This document shows, piece after piece, positions 7,421-14,687 of a stretch of DNA of 61,387 nt. The DNA lies in assembly GCA_012031965.1 (NCBI GenBank), contig JAAUSC010000009.1:1-61387 (forward strand), given 5' to 3'. This stretch comes from Scytonema sp. RU_4_4. GTDB lineage: Bacteria > Cyanobacteriota > Cyanobacteriia > Cyanobacteriales > Nostocaceae. Position 1 is the stretch's first letter. Every line of letters begins with the position of its first letter. The notes below the pieces were generated by a model that saw only the letters and a program-made list of their open reading frames with translations, was not told the origin of the DNA and ran no database searches. Made by a program: the position numbers and the translations under genes.

Positions 7421-8575
7421 ATGATAAGCAAAGAAGTGCGCGAAGAGTTACGAGCAGTACACAGTGAGCTAAGGAAACCTTTCCCTGTCGAGTCTCACTC
7501 TATTAGAGAACTGCCAGGTACTAGCAATTTATATATTTACTTGCCTTGGGAAGCAATAAGAGACAGGCTAGACGAGATTTGTCCTGATTATCAGTTCGAG
7601 TTTACCTTGCCCGAATATGACCATACAGCAAATCTTGTGACTTGTGTAGTGACGCTTGAAATTTTGGGTATCAAAAAACAAGCGCTTGCGGCTGTACCTA
7701 TCACACAAATCAACGCTAAAACTCAAAAAGACATGAGTCGAGGTAATGCCGTTGACAGATTACACGCCGAGGCTATTAAAAACGGGGCAGAGGCTCATTG
7801 CTGTGGTCGCTACATCAGCAATCAATTGTTCTGTTACAAATTGCTATTGAAGCACAAAGAACGTTTGGATGACGAAACACGTGGCAAACTTAATAAGATG
7901 CATAATCAATTCAGAGAGGCAATGCAGTCAGCGTTAGGATATGCGGACGCTCCCAAACCTCAGAAACAGAGTGAGAAAAACCAACCTAGCATTCTTCACG
8001 CTATGGCAGGAGTTAATCACAAACACAAAATCAGTGAGGGTCAAGTTAGACGACTCTGGGGTATGGGCAAAGGCGAGTTAGGATTGTCCACAGAGGCGAT
8101 TAAATTGGCGTATAAACAGTATGGCTTTGACAAAGCTGAGGACATCAACACTGATAAGTATGACGCCGTAATTGACTACATGAAAATACTGTCAGAGCGC
8201 AAAGCAGAACCACACTCTTCAAAAACTGATAATGTTGTACCTTTTACCTCCTCTTTGTATCCTCAACACAATGCATTTGTAAAGCGTATTTCCGTCATTA
8301 CAGGGCATAATGCTGACTGGATAATGAAACAGTGCTCTCACTATGGTGGAAATGAACCAGGAGATTTAGACCCCAGCAAATTACGCCTTTTGATACAAGA
8401 CATTGCAGTTGACTATGGTTTCAGTAGTTGTGTATACGCGGATAGAGAAAAGGCAGCGATCGCGTTTCATGGCAAAGTGGCATTCTATGAGGGTGCTGGA
8501 CAAAAGTGGGGGCAAGGGGTCTTGGATTGGATAACTGAGACACAACAAGCAGCACAACAACAAACGGTACGTTAA
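7421..8575 (+). CDS. Rad52-like single-strand annealing protein
   Basis: A 384-residue protein. The N-terminal 160 residues (LPWEAIRDRLDEICPDYQFEF, then VTLEILGIKKQALAA, then SRGNAVDRLHAEAIKNGAEAHCCGRY) follow the Rad52/Rad22 fold of phage and plasmid annealing proteins: a W-x-x-I-x-x-R-L-D strand-helix, a beta-sheet, and a DNA-binding helix with an A-x-x-x-A-x-x-R/C region. The C-terminal half is less conserved and includes a helical segment that could contact SSB. Such proteins pair complementary strands during phage recombination or genome circularisation. It is divergent from two RHH genes, and its stop is followed 5 bp later by palindrome copy g. Confidence 0.75.
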   Translation: MISKEVREELRAVHSELRKPFPVESHSIRELPGTSNLYIYLPWEAIRDRLDEICPDYQFEFTLPEYDHTANLVTCVVTLEILGIKKQALAAVPITQINAKTQKDMSRGNAVDRLHAEAIKNGAEAHCCGRYISNQLFCYKLLLKHKERLDDETRGKLNKMHNQFREAMQSALGYADAPKPQKQSEKNQPSILHAMAGVNHKHKISEGQVRRLWGMGKGELGLSTEAIKLAYKQYGFDKAEDINTDKYDAVIDYMKILSERKAEPHSSKTDNVVPFTSSLYPQHNAFVKRISVITGHNADWIMKQCSHYGGNEPGDLDPSKLRLLIQDIAVDYGFSSCVYADREKAAIAFHGKVAFYEGAGQKWGQGVLDWITETQQAAQQQTVR

Positions 8576-8580
8576 TCTTA

Positions 8581-8604
8581 CGTTAAAGAAATCTTTCCTT
8601 AGCG
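8581..8604. repeat. 24-bp palindrome, copy g
   Basis: The arms are CGTTAAAGAAA and TTTCCTTAGCG around centre TC, immediately downstream of the Rad52-like stop. Confidence 0.9.
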
Positions 8605-8689
8605 AAAAAACGATGACTTATTTGGCATTTAGTGACAGACTTTACATACTATGTTAGGAAAACAACGCCAATCTATCTCACGGCTGGCA

Positions 8690-8753
8690 TATAATCTACA
8701 GGTATACACTCTAACGTGTATACATATAAAATTATCAACTTGTATACAAGTTG
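8690..8753 (+). promoter_or_regulatory. parA promoter/centromere-like region with GTATAC palindromes
   Basis: A TATAAT hexamer at 8690 is followed by three GTATAC cores (8702, 8718, 8742). The last lies in an 18-bp perfect palindrome, CAACTTGTATACAAGTTG (8736-8753), just before parA. This arrangement is typical of an autoregulated partition operon, where the RHH partner binds the operator. Confidence 0.6.
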
Positions 8754-8771
8754 AAATGTAGTATTCTCGAC

Positions 8772-9392
8772 ATGAAAACAGTTGCTATTATCTCTAGAAA
8801 AGGTGGTGCAGGCAAAACCACCCTGACTGTGCATCTAGCAGTTGCAGCCTGTATTGATGGCAAAGAAACAGCGATTATTGACCTAGACCCACAAGCTTCT
8901 GCGGCTGGCTGGGGAGACAGTCGAAAACAAGAAACCCCTGCTGTCGTCTCAGCACAAGCCGCTCGTTTGCCAAAAGTTCTGGAAGCAGCCGTCAATAATG
9001 GTGCAGACCTAGCCATTATTGATACGGCTCCCCATTCAGAAACTGCTGCCTTAGCTGCTATCCGTGCTGCTGACTTGATTTTGATTCCCTGTCGCCCAGC
9101 GATTCTTGATTTACGCGCAATTGGTGACACCATTGATTTGGTCAACCTGGCTTCTAAAACAGCAATCGTTGTCCTCAACGCTGTACCCCCTCGCGGTTCA
9201 TTGGCTGATGAAGCAGTAGAAGCGATCGCACCATTAGGCGTTTCTATTGCCCCTATTAGGATAGGTCAACGCGCTGCTTTCGTTCACTCGCTCACCGCAG
9301 GACAAACAGCACAGGAGTACGAGCCGGAGGGCAAAGCTGCCGAGGAAATTCAACAAGTTTACAAGTGGATGTGTAAACAACTTATAATGTAA
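8772..9392 (+). CDS. parA: ParA-family partition ATPase
   Basis: A 206-residue protein from the ATG at 8772. It starts MKTVAIISRKGGAGKTT, the deviant Walker A box of the ParA/MinD family, followed by IIDLDPQASAAGW (switch/Walker A' region) and LAIIDTAP. I prefer this start to the upstream TTG at 8751, which would add seven atypical residues and overlap the operator. ParA ATPases of this short plasmid type act with a small DNA-binding partner to segregate low-copy replicons. The partner is probably the RHH gene at 9533. The 3' end is included in a tandem duplication. Confidence 0.85.
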   Translation: MKTVAIISRKGGAGKTTLTVHLAVAACIDGKETAIIDLDPQASAAGWGDSRKQETPAVVSAQAARLPKVLEAAVNNGADLAIIDTAPHSETAALAAIRAADLILIPCRPAILDLRAIGDTIDLVNLASKTAIVVLNAVPPRGSLADEAVEAIAPLGVSIAPIRIGQRAAFVHSLTAGQTAQEYEPEGKAAEEIQQVYKWMCKQLIM

Positions 9393-9533
9393 ACATATAA
9401 ACTTGTATACACGTCAATATGTATAGTCAGCAGGACAAGGCAACCAAGGAAATTCAACAAGTTTACAAGTAAATGTGTAAGCAACTTATAATGTAAACAT
9501 ATAAACTTGTATACACGTCAATATGTATAATCA
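9332..9533 (+). repeat. 104-bp tandem duplication covering the parA 3' end and spacer
   Basis: Bases from about 9343 (AGGAAATTCAACAAG) to 9430 recur from 9447 to 9533 with few changes. Each copy carries the last codons of parA and an ACTTGTATACACGTC element related to the parA operator. The second parA tail is not translated. This yields two operator-like sites before the RHH gene. Confidence 0.8.
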
Positions 9534-9811
9534 TGGCTAATAAACCAAACCTAGCGGCTGCTTTGCACAAAGCATCAGGAAAACCAGATTTTAGCGAACC
9601 CAAGCAGGAAGAGTTGCAGCAGTCATCGACTTTAAAACCCGAACTACCACCAAGCAGGCAGGGTAAGAAAGCAATCGCCGGTCACTTCGACCCAGCTGTA
9701 TCTAAGCAACTGAAGCAACTCGCACTCTCGCAAGATAAAACTGTCCAAACACTGTTAGCTGAGGCATTGAATGACTTATTTGAGAAATATGACTTTAAAC
9801 CGATAGCGTAG
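9533..9811 (+). CDS. Small RHH partition partner (ParG-like)
   Basis: A 92-residue protein. A flexible, charged N-terminus (about 45 residues) precedes a C-terminal RHH core: KKAIAGHFDPAVSKQLKQL, then QDKTVQTLLAEALNDLF. This is the arrangement of ParG and similar centromere-binding partners of short ParA ATPases, whose flexible N-terminus stimulates the ATPase. It lies directly downstream of parA and of the duplicated GTATAC-containing spacer that could be its operator or parS. The role is inferred from context and fold. Confidence 0.7.
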   Translation: MANKPNLAAALHKASGKPDFSEPKQEELQQSSTLKPELPPSRQGKKAIAGHFDPAVSKQLKQLALSQDKTVQTLLAEALNDLFEKYDFKPIA

Positions 9812-9921
9812 TTTGTCTAGGAAAAATGTAGCGTCTGGATTTAGTGCCCCCAAACCAGTAAGTAGATCCGGATTTCTGAAATTGCTAATTACAGGACAAG
9901 AACTTTTTGGTGATGGATACT

Positions 9922-10860
9922 TCACTCAGTCGTCTTTGGCTGATAGATTTGACGCAGTTCTTCAACTGTCTGAACTGTTTTTATTCCTGATTTTATCGCC
10001 CTTAATTGTTCTATGTCTTCAAATTGGGAAATTTCTGACATTAAGCTTAAGGCATGAGTGCCAAACTTGAGTTCCAAACCAAGTTCAATCGCTTCTAACA
10101 ATTCTTCCCTTCGGGCTATTCGCTCAAAAGAAGTAATGTACCGCATATGTAGCTCCGCTTCCAATTGTTCAACTTCCCGCCGAAACTCTTGTTCCAAATT
10201 TAATGGTAACGTTAGTAGCCAATCGATAAAAGCCAACAAATTGAGAACTTCCTCCCGCTCAAACCCTTGAGAGTACAACTGCCGAACTAAAGCCAGTTTG
10301 GATTGTTTTCTTTGTAACCTATCATTACGAGTTTGTACTGCTGCCAAGTGCGCCATCACCACGATAGCGAATGGGTTGTGACTGGCTGAAAGTTCGGGTA
10401 ACCTTTGTTGATAGTCTAGCAATTTTATCACTGGAAACTGGAAATCAACCTTACAACCAAAGAGCTGGTAGCCAAACTGCTGTGGTCGCCAATCAGCATG
10501 TTCATCTCCCAACACCGCCAAAGAAGCAACCGAGCGCTTGTAGCGATCATAAATACGGTAGTTATAAACAAACATCCTCTCGGCAAAGTTGCTCTCTTGT
10601 TGACTTTGTATCTCGACATGTACAAGAACCCAAGCTTCTTCTCCCCCATGACGATAAATCTTGACTAACTTATCAACCAGTCGCTTTCCAAGAGTTGCAT
10701 CGCGCACTACTTGTTGCAATTCTTTATCTAAAAATTCAAACCCTCTTAACCAGTCAATTTCCCCATGCACTTCGGGGAAAAAGAACCGCATGAAGTCCTC
10801 AAAATATCGTTGCAGGATGTCTTTCCAGGGGCTATCAAATTCAGTTTGGGGGTTGCTCAT
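9922..10860 (-). CDS. Rpn/PD-(D/E)XK family putative nuclease-transposase
   Basis: 312 residues from the ATG at 10860 (an upstream in-frame ATG at 10899 would add 13). The N-terminus (FDSPWKDILQRYFEDFMRFF, then PEVHGEIDWLRG) and the nuclease-like stretch GGEEAWVLVHVEIQSQQESNF match the cyanobacterial proteins related to Rpn recombination-promoting nucleases (DUF4351 or cytosolic-transposase group). The E-x-Q after the LVHV strand is the usual PD-(D/E)XK position. These genes are abundant in Nostocales genomes, often as mobile genes. It sits between the partition genes and the recombinase and lacks the phage backbone repeat. Confidence 0.7.
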   Translation of the reverse strand: MSNPQTEFDSPWKDILQRYFEDFMRFFFPEVHGEIDWLRGFEFLDKELQQVVRDATLGKRLVDKLVKIYRHGGEEAWVLVHVEIQSQQESNFAERMFVYNYRIYDRYKRSVASLAVLGDEHADWRPQQFGYQLFGCKVDFQFPVIKLLDYQQRLPELSASHNPFAIVVMAHLAAVQTRNDRLQRKQSKLALVRQLYSQGFEREEVLNLLAFIDWLLTLPLNLEQEFRREVEQLEAELHMRYITSFERIARREELLEAIELGLELKFGTHALSLMSEISQFEDIEQLRAIKSGIKTVQTVEELRQIYQPKTTE

Positions 10861-10987
10861 GTAAGAAGTGTGTTTTATGTAGTGCGATTCGGTATTCAAA
10901 TCTACACCCTAGTGTAGAGAAAAGGTTTTGCAATATTCCCGTCACATAGTCTATCTTTGCTTTCCCATCTTCCTCTGGGTCAATATC

Positions 10988-11881
10988 CTACAAATACAAA
11001 GCGCTGCTATCATCGGGCAATGCGTGCAAGTATTTGCTGGTAATTGCGATATTGCTATGTCCCAAAGTCTTCTGAATCAAAGCAAGGTTCGTACCCTTTT
11101 GAATACTATGCGTTGCATGAGCATGGCGTAACCAGTGGCACGAAGCTTTTTCATTCACCCCCGCACGCAATGCAGCAGCCTTAACAATCGGGTGAATGTT
11201 CTGTCTGTGCAAGTGTCCCTTAGTTTTGCGGCTAATAAACACCGGGGCATCAGGTGGGGCATCTCCTCTCAAGCTTAAAAGAAGCTGCCAAAGGTCTAAT
11301 GGCAATCGGATAGAACGCCGTTTATTCCCCTTCCCTAGTACCGTTATCTGCCCACCGTCGCCGCGTGGCATCAAATCTTTCCACTTCAATCCGCACAGTT
11401 CACTCACTCGCAATCCTCCTTTATAAAGTAAAGTTAAGATGATATAATCGCGAGTGTTTGTAGCCCCATTAATGAGCAGGTCCACCTCTTCTTTAGACAA
11501 ATAGCGCTCAGTCAGATTGTCGTCAGATTTCTTAACTTTGAGAGCGCTACCGACATTAAAGGGGATATACTCCATCTTGGCAGCGAAAGAAAATAGCGAC
11601 TTGATAGCCGACAGGTGATTTTCTTGAGTGACTGAAGAATTTCCCTCTGCTTCCAACTGCATCCAGTAATCGTGCAAATCTTCAAGCGTGACTTCAAGTA
11701 AGGATTTTCCCACAAAGCCCAAAAACTTGGTGATATAGCGGCTGTAAGCTTCTTGGGTTAAAGGAGCTTTGCCGTGCAGCCACATTTGAATGAGTTTTTG
11801 CTGAGCGTCAACAGGTGCTAGGTGTCGCAGCTGCTTGCGATCGCGTATGGAATGAACCAGGGCAAGAGGGGTCATTGTCAA
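10988..11881 (-). CDS. Tyrosine recombinase (Xer/integrase type)
   Basis: A 297-residue enzyme. An N-terminal SAM-like core-binding domain (about residues 25-110) is followed by the catalytic domain. The catalytic set is complete: Arg158 (GGLRVSELCGL), Lys184 (LGKGNKRR), His249 and Arg252 (HWLRH), His275 (LGHSN) and Tyr284 (KYLHA). Such enzymes cut and rejoin DNA through a 3'-phosphotyrosine. It could resolve multimers of the circular element or integrate it into a chromosome; I see no nearby tRNA-like attachment core to decide. The start ATG at 11881 follows no strong ribosome binding site. Confidence 0.85.
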   Translation of the reverse strand: MTMTPLALVHSIRDRKQLRHLAPVDAQQKLIQMWLHGKAPLTQEAYSRYITKFLGFVGKSLLEVTLEDLHDYWMQLEAEGNSSVTQENHLSAIKSLFSFAAKMEYIPFNVGSALKVKKSDDNLTERYLSKEEVDLLINGATNTRDYIILTLLYKGGLRVSELCGLKWKDLMPRGDGGQITVLGKGNKRRSIRLPLDLWQLLLSLRGDAPPDAPVFISRKTKGHLHRQNIHPIVKAAALRAGVNEKASCHWLRHAHATHSIQKGTNLALIQKTLGHSNIAITSKYLHALPDDSSALYL

Positions 11882-12023
11882 ACAGAACAGTTAAGTTAAC
11901 AATTAACAGACAAAAGGTTTCTTCTGTCTGATTATCCCCCAGCGTCAATTCCTTTGATGAAAAAAAAGTAGCCGATATGATTCTTACTGACGAAGTTCAA
12001 CAACTTCGAGGTCAATTTCATAG
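11882..12023. other. Non-coding left flank of the methyltransferase relic
   Basis: No reading frame or repeat is evident apart from a short A-tract. It separates the recombinase start from the interspersed repeat at 12024. Confidence 0.4.
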
Positions 12024-12059
12024 GCGATAAGCCGGAGGCTTGACGGCACGCTGCGCGAT
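12024..12059 (+). repeat. Cyanobacterial interspersed repeat (GCGAT-bounded)
   Basis: It begins GCGATAAGCCGGAGGCTTG and ends GCGCGAT. The same left half recurs at 14341. It abuts the left end of the methyltransferase relic. Confidence 0.7.
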
Positions 12060-12060
12060 T

Positions 12061-12196
12061 GACAACTGGTTCCTTTTGCACGCTTCACCGTCATGTAAAT
12101 CTTTCTCTAACGCAAACACAAGCAAAGGGCGTGCCTACTAAGCTCTACGAGGCAATACTAGGAGAAATTTTTAAACATTATGAATCACAAAATTAA
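12061..12196 (+). pseudogene. Internally deleted cytosine-5 methyltransferase relic
   Basis: The first 67 bases encode DNWFLLHASPSCKSFSNAN, nearly identical to the motif IV region of the methyltransferase at 32154-33146. After a junction at about 12128 the sequence jumps, in another frame, to the C-terminal coding region (GVPTKLYEAILG, then IFKHYE). Roughly 600 bp between them are missing. The junction shares GCAA with both parental sites, consistent with microhomology deletion. The fragment carries the same embedded copy of the 24-bp palindrome (12089-12112) as the intact gene. It cannot encode an enzyme. Confidence 0.85.
12089..12112. repeat. 24-bp palindrome-like copy h, inside the methyltransferase relic
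   Basis: The left arm CGTCATGTAAA is poor; the right arm TTTCTCTAACG is exact. It matches 32879-32902 in reverse orientation. Confidence 0.6.
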
Positions 12197-12457
12197 TTGG
12201 ACTACAGAAAAGGTCATAAAGTTTGCAGTGTTGCATAAATATATTGTTGACTCTGATTTTGTGAACCTATGTATAGATACTTTCTCTACGAGGTGTAGAA
12301 AAGTGTTATCAGGCTGTCTGTACTTTTTCTATACGATAGTCCGTACTCAGTGCTGCATTAGGCGGAGAGAGGGTTCAAGTTTTTTCGTGTTCTTTCTCAC
12401 TGGCTTCTACAAACATAGTTTTAGCTATATTTGAGCTATTCTGTTGAATCGCCTAGT

Positions 12458-12481
12458 CGCTTGAGAAAGATTTCTCTAACG
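12458..12481. repeat. 24-bp palindrome, copy i
   Basis: The arms are CGCTTGAGAAA and TTTCTCTAACG around centre GA. It begins a block of about 110 bp that is homologous, inverted, to 43395-43607. Confidence 0.85.
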
Positions 12482-12484
12482 TCA

Positions 12485-12575
12485 GCATATTGTCTAACTC
12501 TCCTATCAATTACTGTCTCACTGCTGTACTGTTATCAGTTTTGATATCAGATGTATTATCACCAGCGCTGCTATA
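12485..12575 (+). repeat. Block homologous to the region beside the portal gene
   Basis: The reverse complement shares GATATCAAAACTGATA and GTGAGACAGTAATTGAT with 43395-43580. The copy here lacks about 95 bp that interrupt the other. Confidence 0.7.
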
Positions 12576-12619
12576 TCATGCATAATAATTGATTTTAATG
12601 CTAGACGAAGATTTTCCCT

Positions 12620-12853
12620 ATGCAACCCATTCAACAACAAGTCATTGAAACACTCCAAACACTGTCTCCTGCCGAGCAACAAGAGGTTCTGGACTTTGCA
12701 GAGTTTCTCAAAAGCAAGCGGCAAAGATTACCATCCGCGAACATAGAACCAGTTCAATCGTTCTTAGAAACAGCCCAAGCCTATATCGGTGCAGGCTCTG
12801 GTCCTGGGGACCTCTCTACTAATCTTGAGTACATGGAAGGATATGGTACCTGA
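12620..12853 (+). CDS. Antitoxin of a VapBC-like pair
   Basis: A 77-residue protein. The N-terminal half (QQQVIETLQTLSPAEQQEV, then LDFAEFLKSKR) is the helical DUF2281/VapB-like pattern common in cyanobacterial antitoxins. The C-terminal tail is flexible and acidic and would wrap the toxin. Its stop TGA overlaps the ATG of the PIN toxin by one base, a typical antitoxin-toxin coupling. Antitoxins of this kind also repress their own promoter. It lies just after the non-coding block homologous to 43.4 kb. Confidence 0.75.
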   Translation: MQPIQQQVIETLQTLSPAEQQEVLDFAEFLKSKRQRLPSANIEPVQSFLETAQAYIGAGSGPGDLSTNLEYMEGYGT

Positions 12854-13272
12854 TGCGTCAGCAAGTTCTCCTTGATACTGGTCCCCTCATAGCCCTTATT
12901 GATCGCCGCGATCACCATCACTCCTGGGTAACGACAGAACTTGCTACAATCCAACCTCCACTACTCTCCTGTGAAGCAGTGCTTTCAGAAGCATGGTTCT
13001 TATTGCAGCGTGTGAACAATGGGCGAGAAACTTTAGTTGAATTACTCAAAAGTCAGCAAATTTTGGTAGCTTTTCAGTTTAATGAGGAAGTTGAGTCAAT
13101 CACCGAGCTATTAACCCGATATCGCTCCGTTCCCATCTCCTTCGCTGATGCGAGTTTAGTACGAATGGCAGAGAAGTATCCTGGTAGCGAAGTCTTGACC
13201 TTAGATAGTGACTTCCTCATCTATCGAAAGCACAAGAATCAACCCATTTCAGTCATCATGCCGGAGGTTTAA
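12853..13272 (+). CDS. PIN-domain ribonuclease toxin (VapC-like)
   Basis: A 139-residue PIN domain. It starts VLLDTGPLIALIDRRDHHH with the first catalytic Asp, has a mid-protein Glu (LSEAWFLL), and ends with ISFADASLVRMAE and VLTLDSDFLIYR, which supply the other acidic residues. PIN toxins are magnesium-dependent endoribonucleases, usually cutting tRNA or rRNA, and can stabilise a replicon by post-segregational killing. All key acids are present, so it should be active. It is coupled by a one-base overlap to the antitoxin gene. Confidence 0.85.
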   Translation: MRQQVLLDTGPLIALIDRRDHHHSWVTTELATIQPPLLSCEAVLSEAWFLLQRVNNGRETLVELLKSQQILVAFQFNEEVESITELLTRYRSVPISFADASLVRMAEKYPGSEVLTLDSDFLIYRKHKNQPISVIMPEV

Positions 13273-13277
13273 ACCGA

Positions 13278-13466
13278 ATGAAAGCAATCCAAGGCACGGG
13301 GAAGATTGATGTACAAGGTGAATATCAACAGCGTACTTTGATGTCACCAAAACAATTGGAACAGGGATTAAAGCAAGCGTTGATTGAGGCTGGCTATGAT
13401 TCCAGGGAGAAAATTATTCACCTTGTGCAAGAGGTGAAACGAGAAATAGCAGCAGAACGTCAATAG
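13278..13466 (+). CDS. Small hypothetical protein after vapC
   Basis: A 62-residue protein starting MKAIQGTGKIDVQGEYQQRT, with a C-terminal amphipathic helix (REKIIHLVQEVKREIAAERQ). It begins 6 bp after the PIN toxin stop on the same strand and so is probably the third gene of the operon. I do not recognise a function; small RNA-binding or antitoxin-like proteins are possible. Confidence 0.55.
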   Translation: MKAIQGTGKIDVQGEYQQRTLMSPKQLEQGLKQALIEAGYDSREKIIHLVQEVKREIAAERQ

Positions 13467-13851
13467 CAGCAAGATTAGATGAGTAGGGAAACTGGGAAAC
13501 ATCGCGATTACCAAAAAAATCTCGTTGAAGGAAAATATAAAGAAACGTCACAATCTTAATAATGCAATAATCTCTGAGTTTGACAACACTCTAAGAATCA
13601 TTTTAGTGAACGCCAAAAAACGCCCATCTGTTTTCACGGGGACTCCATCTATGGCTCTATAGGACGAGGTTCTTGACCGTCATAGAAATATTTCTTTAGC
13701 GACCATGCCAAAAAATAATCTGGCACAATCCCCTTGCTGTTTTAATGACATTTTTGACATATTATGAAATGTAAGGGCGAGCGCACAGAAACAGAAAACC
13801 GCCCAAGCTTCAAATCACAAACCGCTTCAAAATATTTAAGGAGTCTCAATC
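13467..13851. other. Intergenic stretch before the SAP-domain gene
   Basis: About 385 bp. It contains palindrome copy j and, near its end, a GGAG ribosome binding site for the 13852 gene. No other gene or RNA is seen. Confidence 0.5.
13678..13701. repeat. 24-bp palindrome, copy j
   Basis: The arms are CGTCATAGAAA and TTTCTTTAGCG around centre TA. It lies 150 bp upstream of the SAP-domain gene. Confidence 0.8.
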
Positions 13852-14514
13852 ATGTTATTTTCTACATTCGCAAACAACACAGCTAGCAACATCCAAGCAA
13901 CCGAAGCTCTCATCAACGAACTGCAACAACAGCTAGAAATTGCACGGCAACAGTTAACAGCTTTTCAGCAACAGCAGCAGCTAGAAATGACCGCCAAGGG
14001 CGCGGCAGAAGCAGCACTAGATACCACTCGCAAGGCATTCAAAGCAGTGCTCACAGCATATGGTGCAGAAGGTGTTGCAGAGTTTAGAGACGCGCTGGTT
14101 GCTATCTTGTCCGAGAATGCAGAGATGTTGCAACTACCCGCGAGCGCAACTGATGAAGACAGCGACAACGAGCCTACACCATCTGTGCCACCTGTAGAGC
14201 CAGAGATGAATGATGAACCCGCCACGGTGGTTCAAGCAGAGGTCGTAGTAGATGAGCCTGCAACTGTAATAGAGGAAACAATCAACGTTGAAGCCGATAC
14301 TGAGGAGGTTGGAACATCTGTCGCCTTACCCACTCCTATGGCGATAAGCCGGAGGCTTGACGCTCCGCGTATCGCATCCATGAAAAAGCCTGAGTTAATC
14401 AAGCACTTGCAGGCTGTTGGACTGCCTACTGATGGAGTCGTCAAGGATTTGAGAACCCGTCTTACTACCCACATCATGAGTCAGCGTAAAGTGACTGTTA
14501 AGACTGCGGCATAA
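13852..14514 (+). CDS. Coiled-coil protein with C-terminal SAP-like DNA-binding domain
   Basis: A 220-residue protein. Residues about 15-60 are a Gln-rich coiled coil, 65-105 are helical, and 106-165 are acidic and low in complexity. Residues about 175-215 (MKKPELIKHLQAVGL, then VVKDLRTRLTTHI) match a SAP motif, a helix-turn-helix that binds AT-rich DNA. It may act as a nucleoid-like or scaffolding protein of the element. The acidic linker contains an interspersed DNA repeat that adds an AISRRLDAPRIA segment without breaking the frame. A clear terminator follows. Confidence 0.6.
   Translation: MLFSTFANNTASNIQATEALINELQQQLEIARQQLTAFQQQQQLEMTAKGAAEAALDTTRKAFKAVLTAYGAEGVAEFRDALVAILSENAEMLQLPASATDEDSDNEPTPSVPPVEPEMNDEPATVVQAEVVVDEPATVIEETINVEADTEEVGTSVALPTPMAISRRLDAPRIASMKKPELIKHLQAVGLPTDGVVKDLRTRLTTHIMSQRKVTVKTAA
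14341..14375 (+). repeat. Interspersed repeat inserted in frame in the SAP-domain gene
   Basis: A 35-bp unit bounded by GCGAT and ATCGC, sharing its first 20 bases with the copy at 12024. It is translated as about 12 residues. Confidence 0.75.
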
Positions 14515-14525
14515 CAAATCTACTA

Positions 14526-14547
14526 GGGCGGATTGCACCGCCCTTTA
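14526..14547 (+). terminator. Rho-independent terminator after the SAP-domain gene
   Basis: GGGCGG and CCGCCC form a 6-bp GC stem with a 6-base loop, followed by TTTAA. It lies 11 bp after the stop. Confidence 0.7.
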
Positions 14548-14573
14548 AGCTCAAAATAATCGGAGTACAGAAG

Positions 14574-14687
14574 ATGACTAAACGCACAGCGCATCCATGC
14601 ACAGCCGAACTGAATAGAACACCTCTGAAGCTGAAATACTCGTCAAAGAAATCTTTCCTTATCGACTCAAAGACTGATGTATCTTAA
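14574..14687 (+). CDS. Possible 37-residue small protein
   Basis: A frame starting MTKRTAHPCTAELNRTPLKL with GGAG about 10 bases upstream. It is translated through palindrome copy k and overlaps the end of the opposing gpD-like gene. No family is recognised. Confidence 0.2.
   Translation: MTKRTAHPCTAELNRTPLKLKYSSKKSFLIDSKTDVS
14641..14664. repeat. 24-bp palindrome, copy k
   Basis: The arms are CGTCAAAGAAA and TTTCCTTATCG around centre TC. It lies two bases past the stop of the gpD-like gene. Confidence 0.85.

Noticed and set aside
7464-7490. A further copy of the 24-bp palindrome inside the Rad52-like gene
   Set aside because: Only a weak match (CTAAGGAAACCTTTCC) with poor arms; likely coincidence.
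9813-10070. Plus-strand frame of 85 codons opposite the Rpn-like gene
   Set aside because: Antisense shadow of a recognised gene family.
12180-12434. Plus-strand frame of 84 codons
   Set aside because: Starts in the methyltransferase relic in another frame; the composition is not protein-like.
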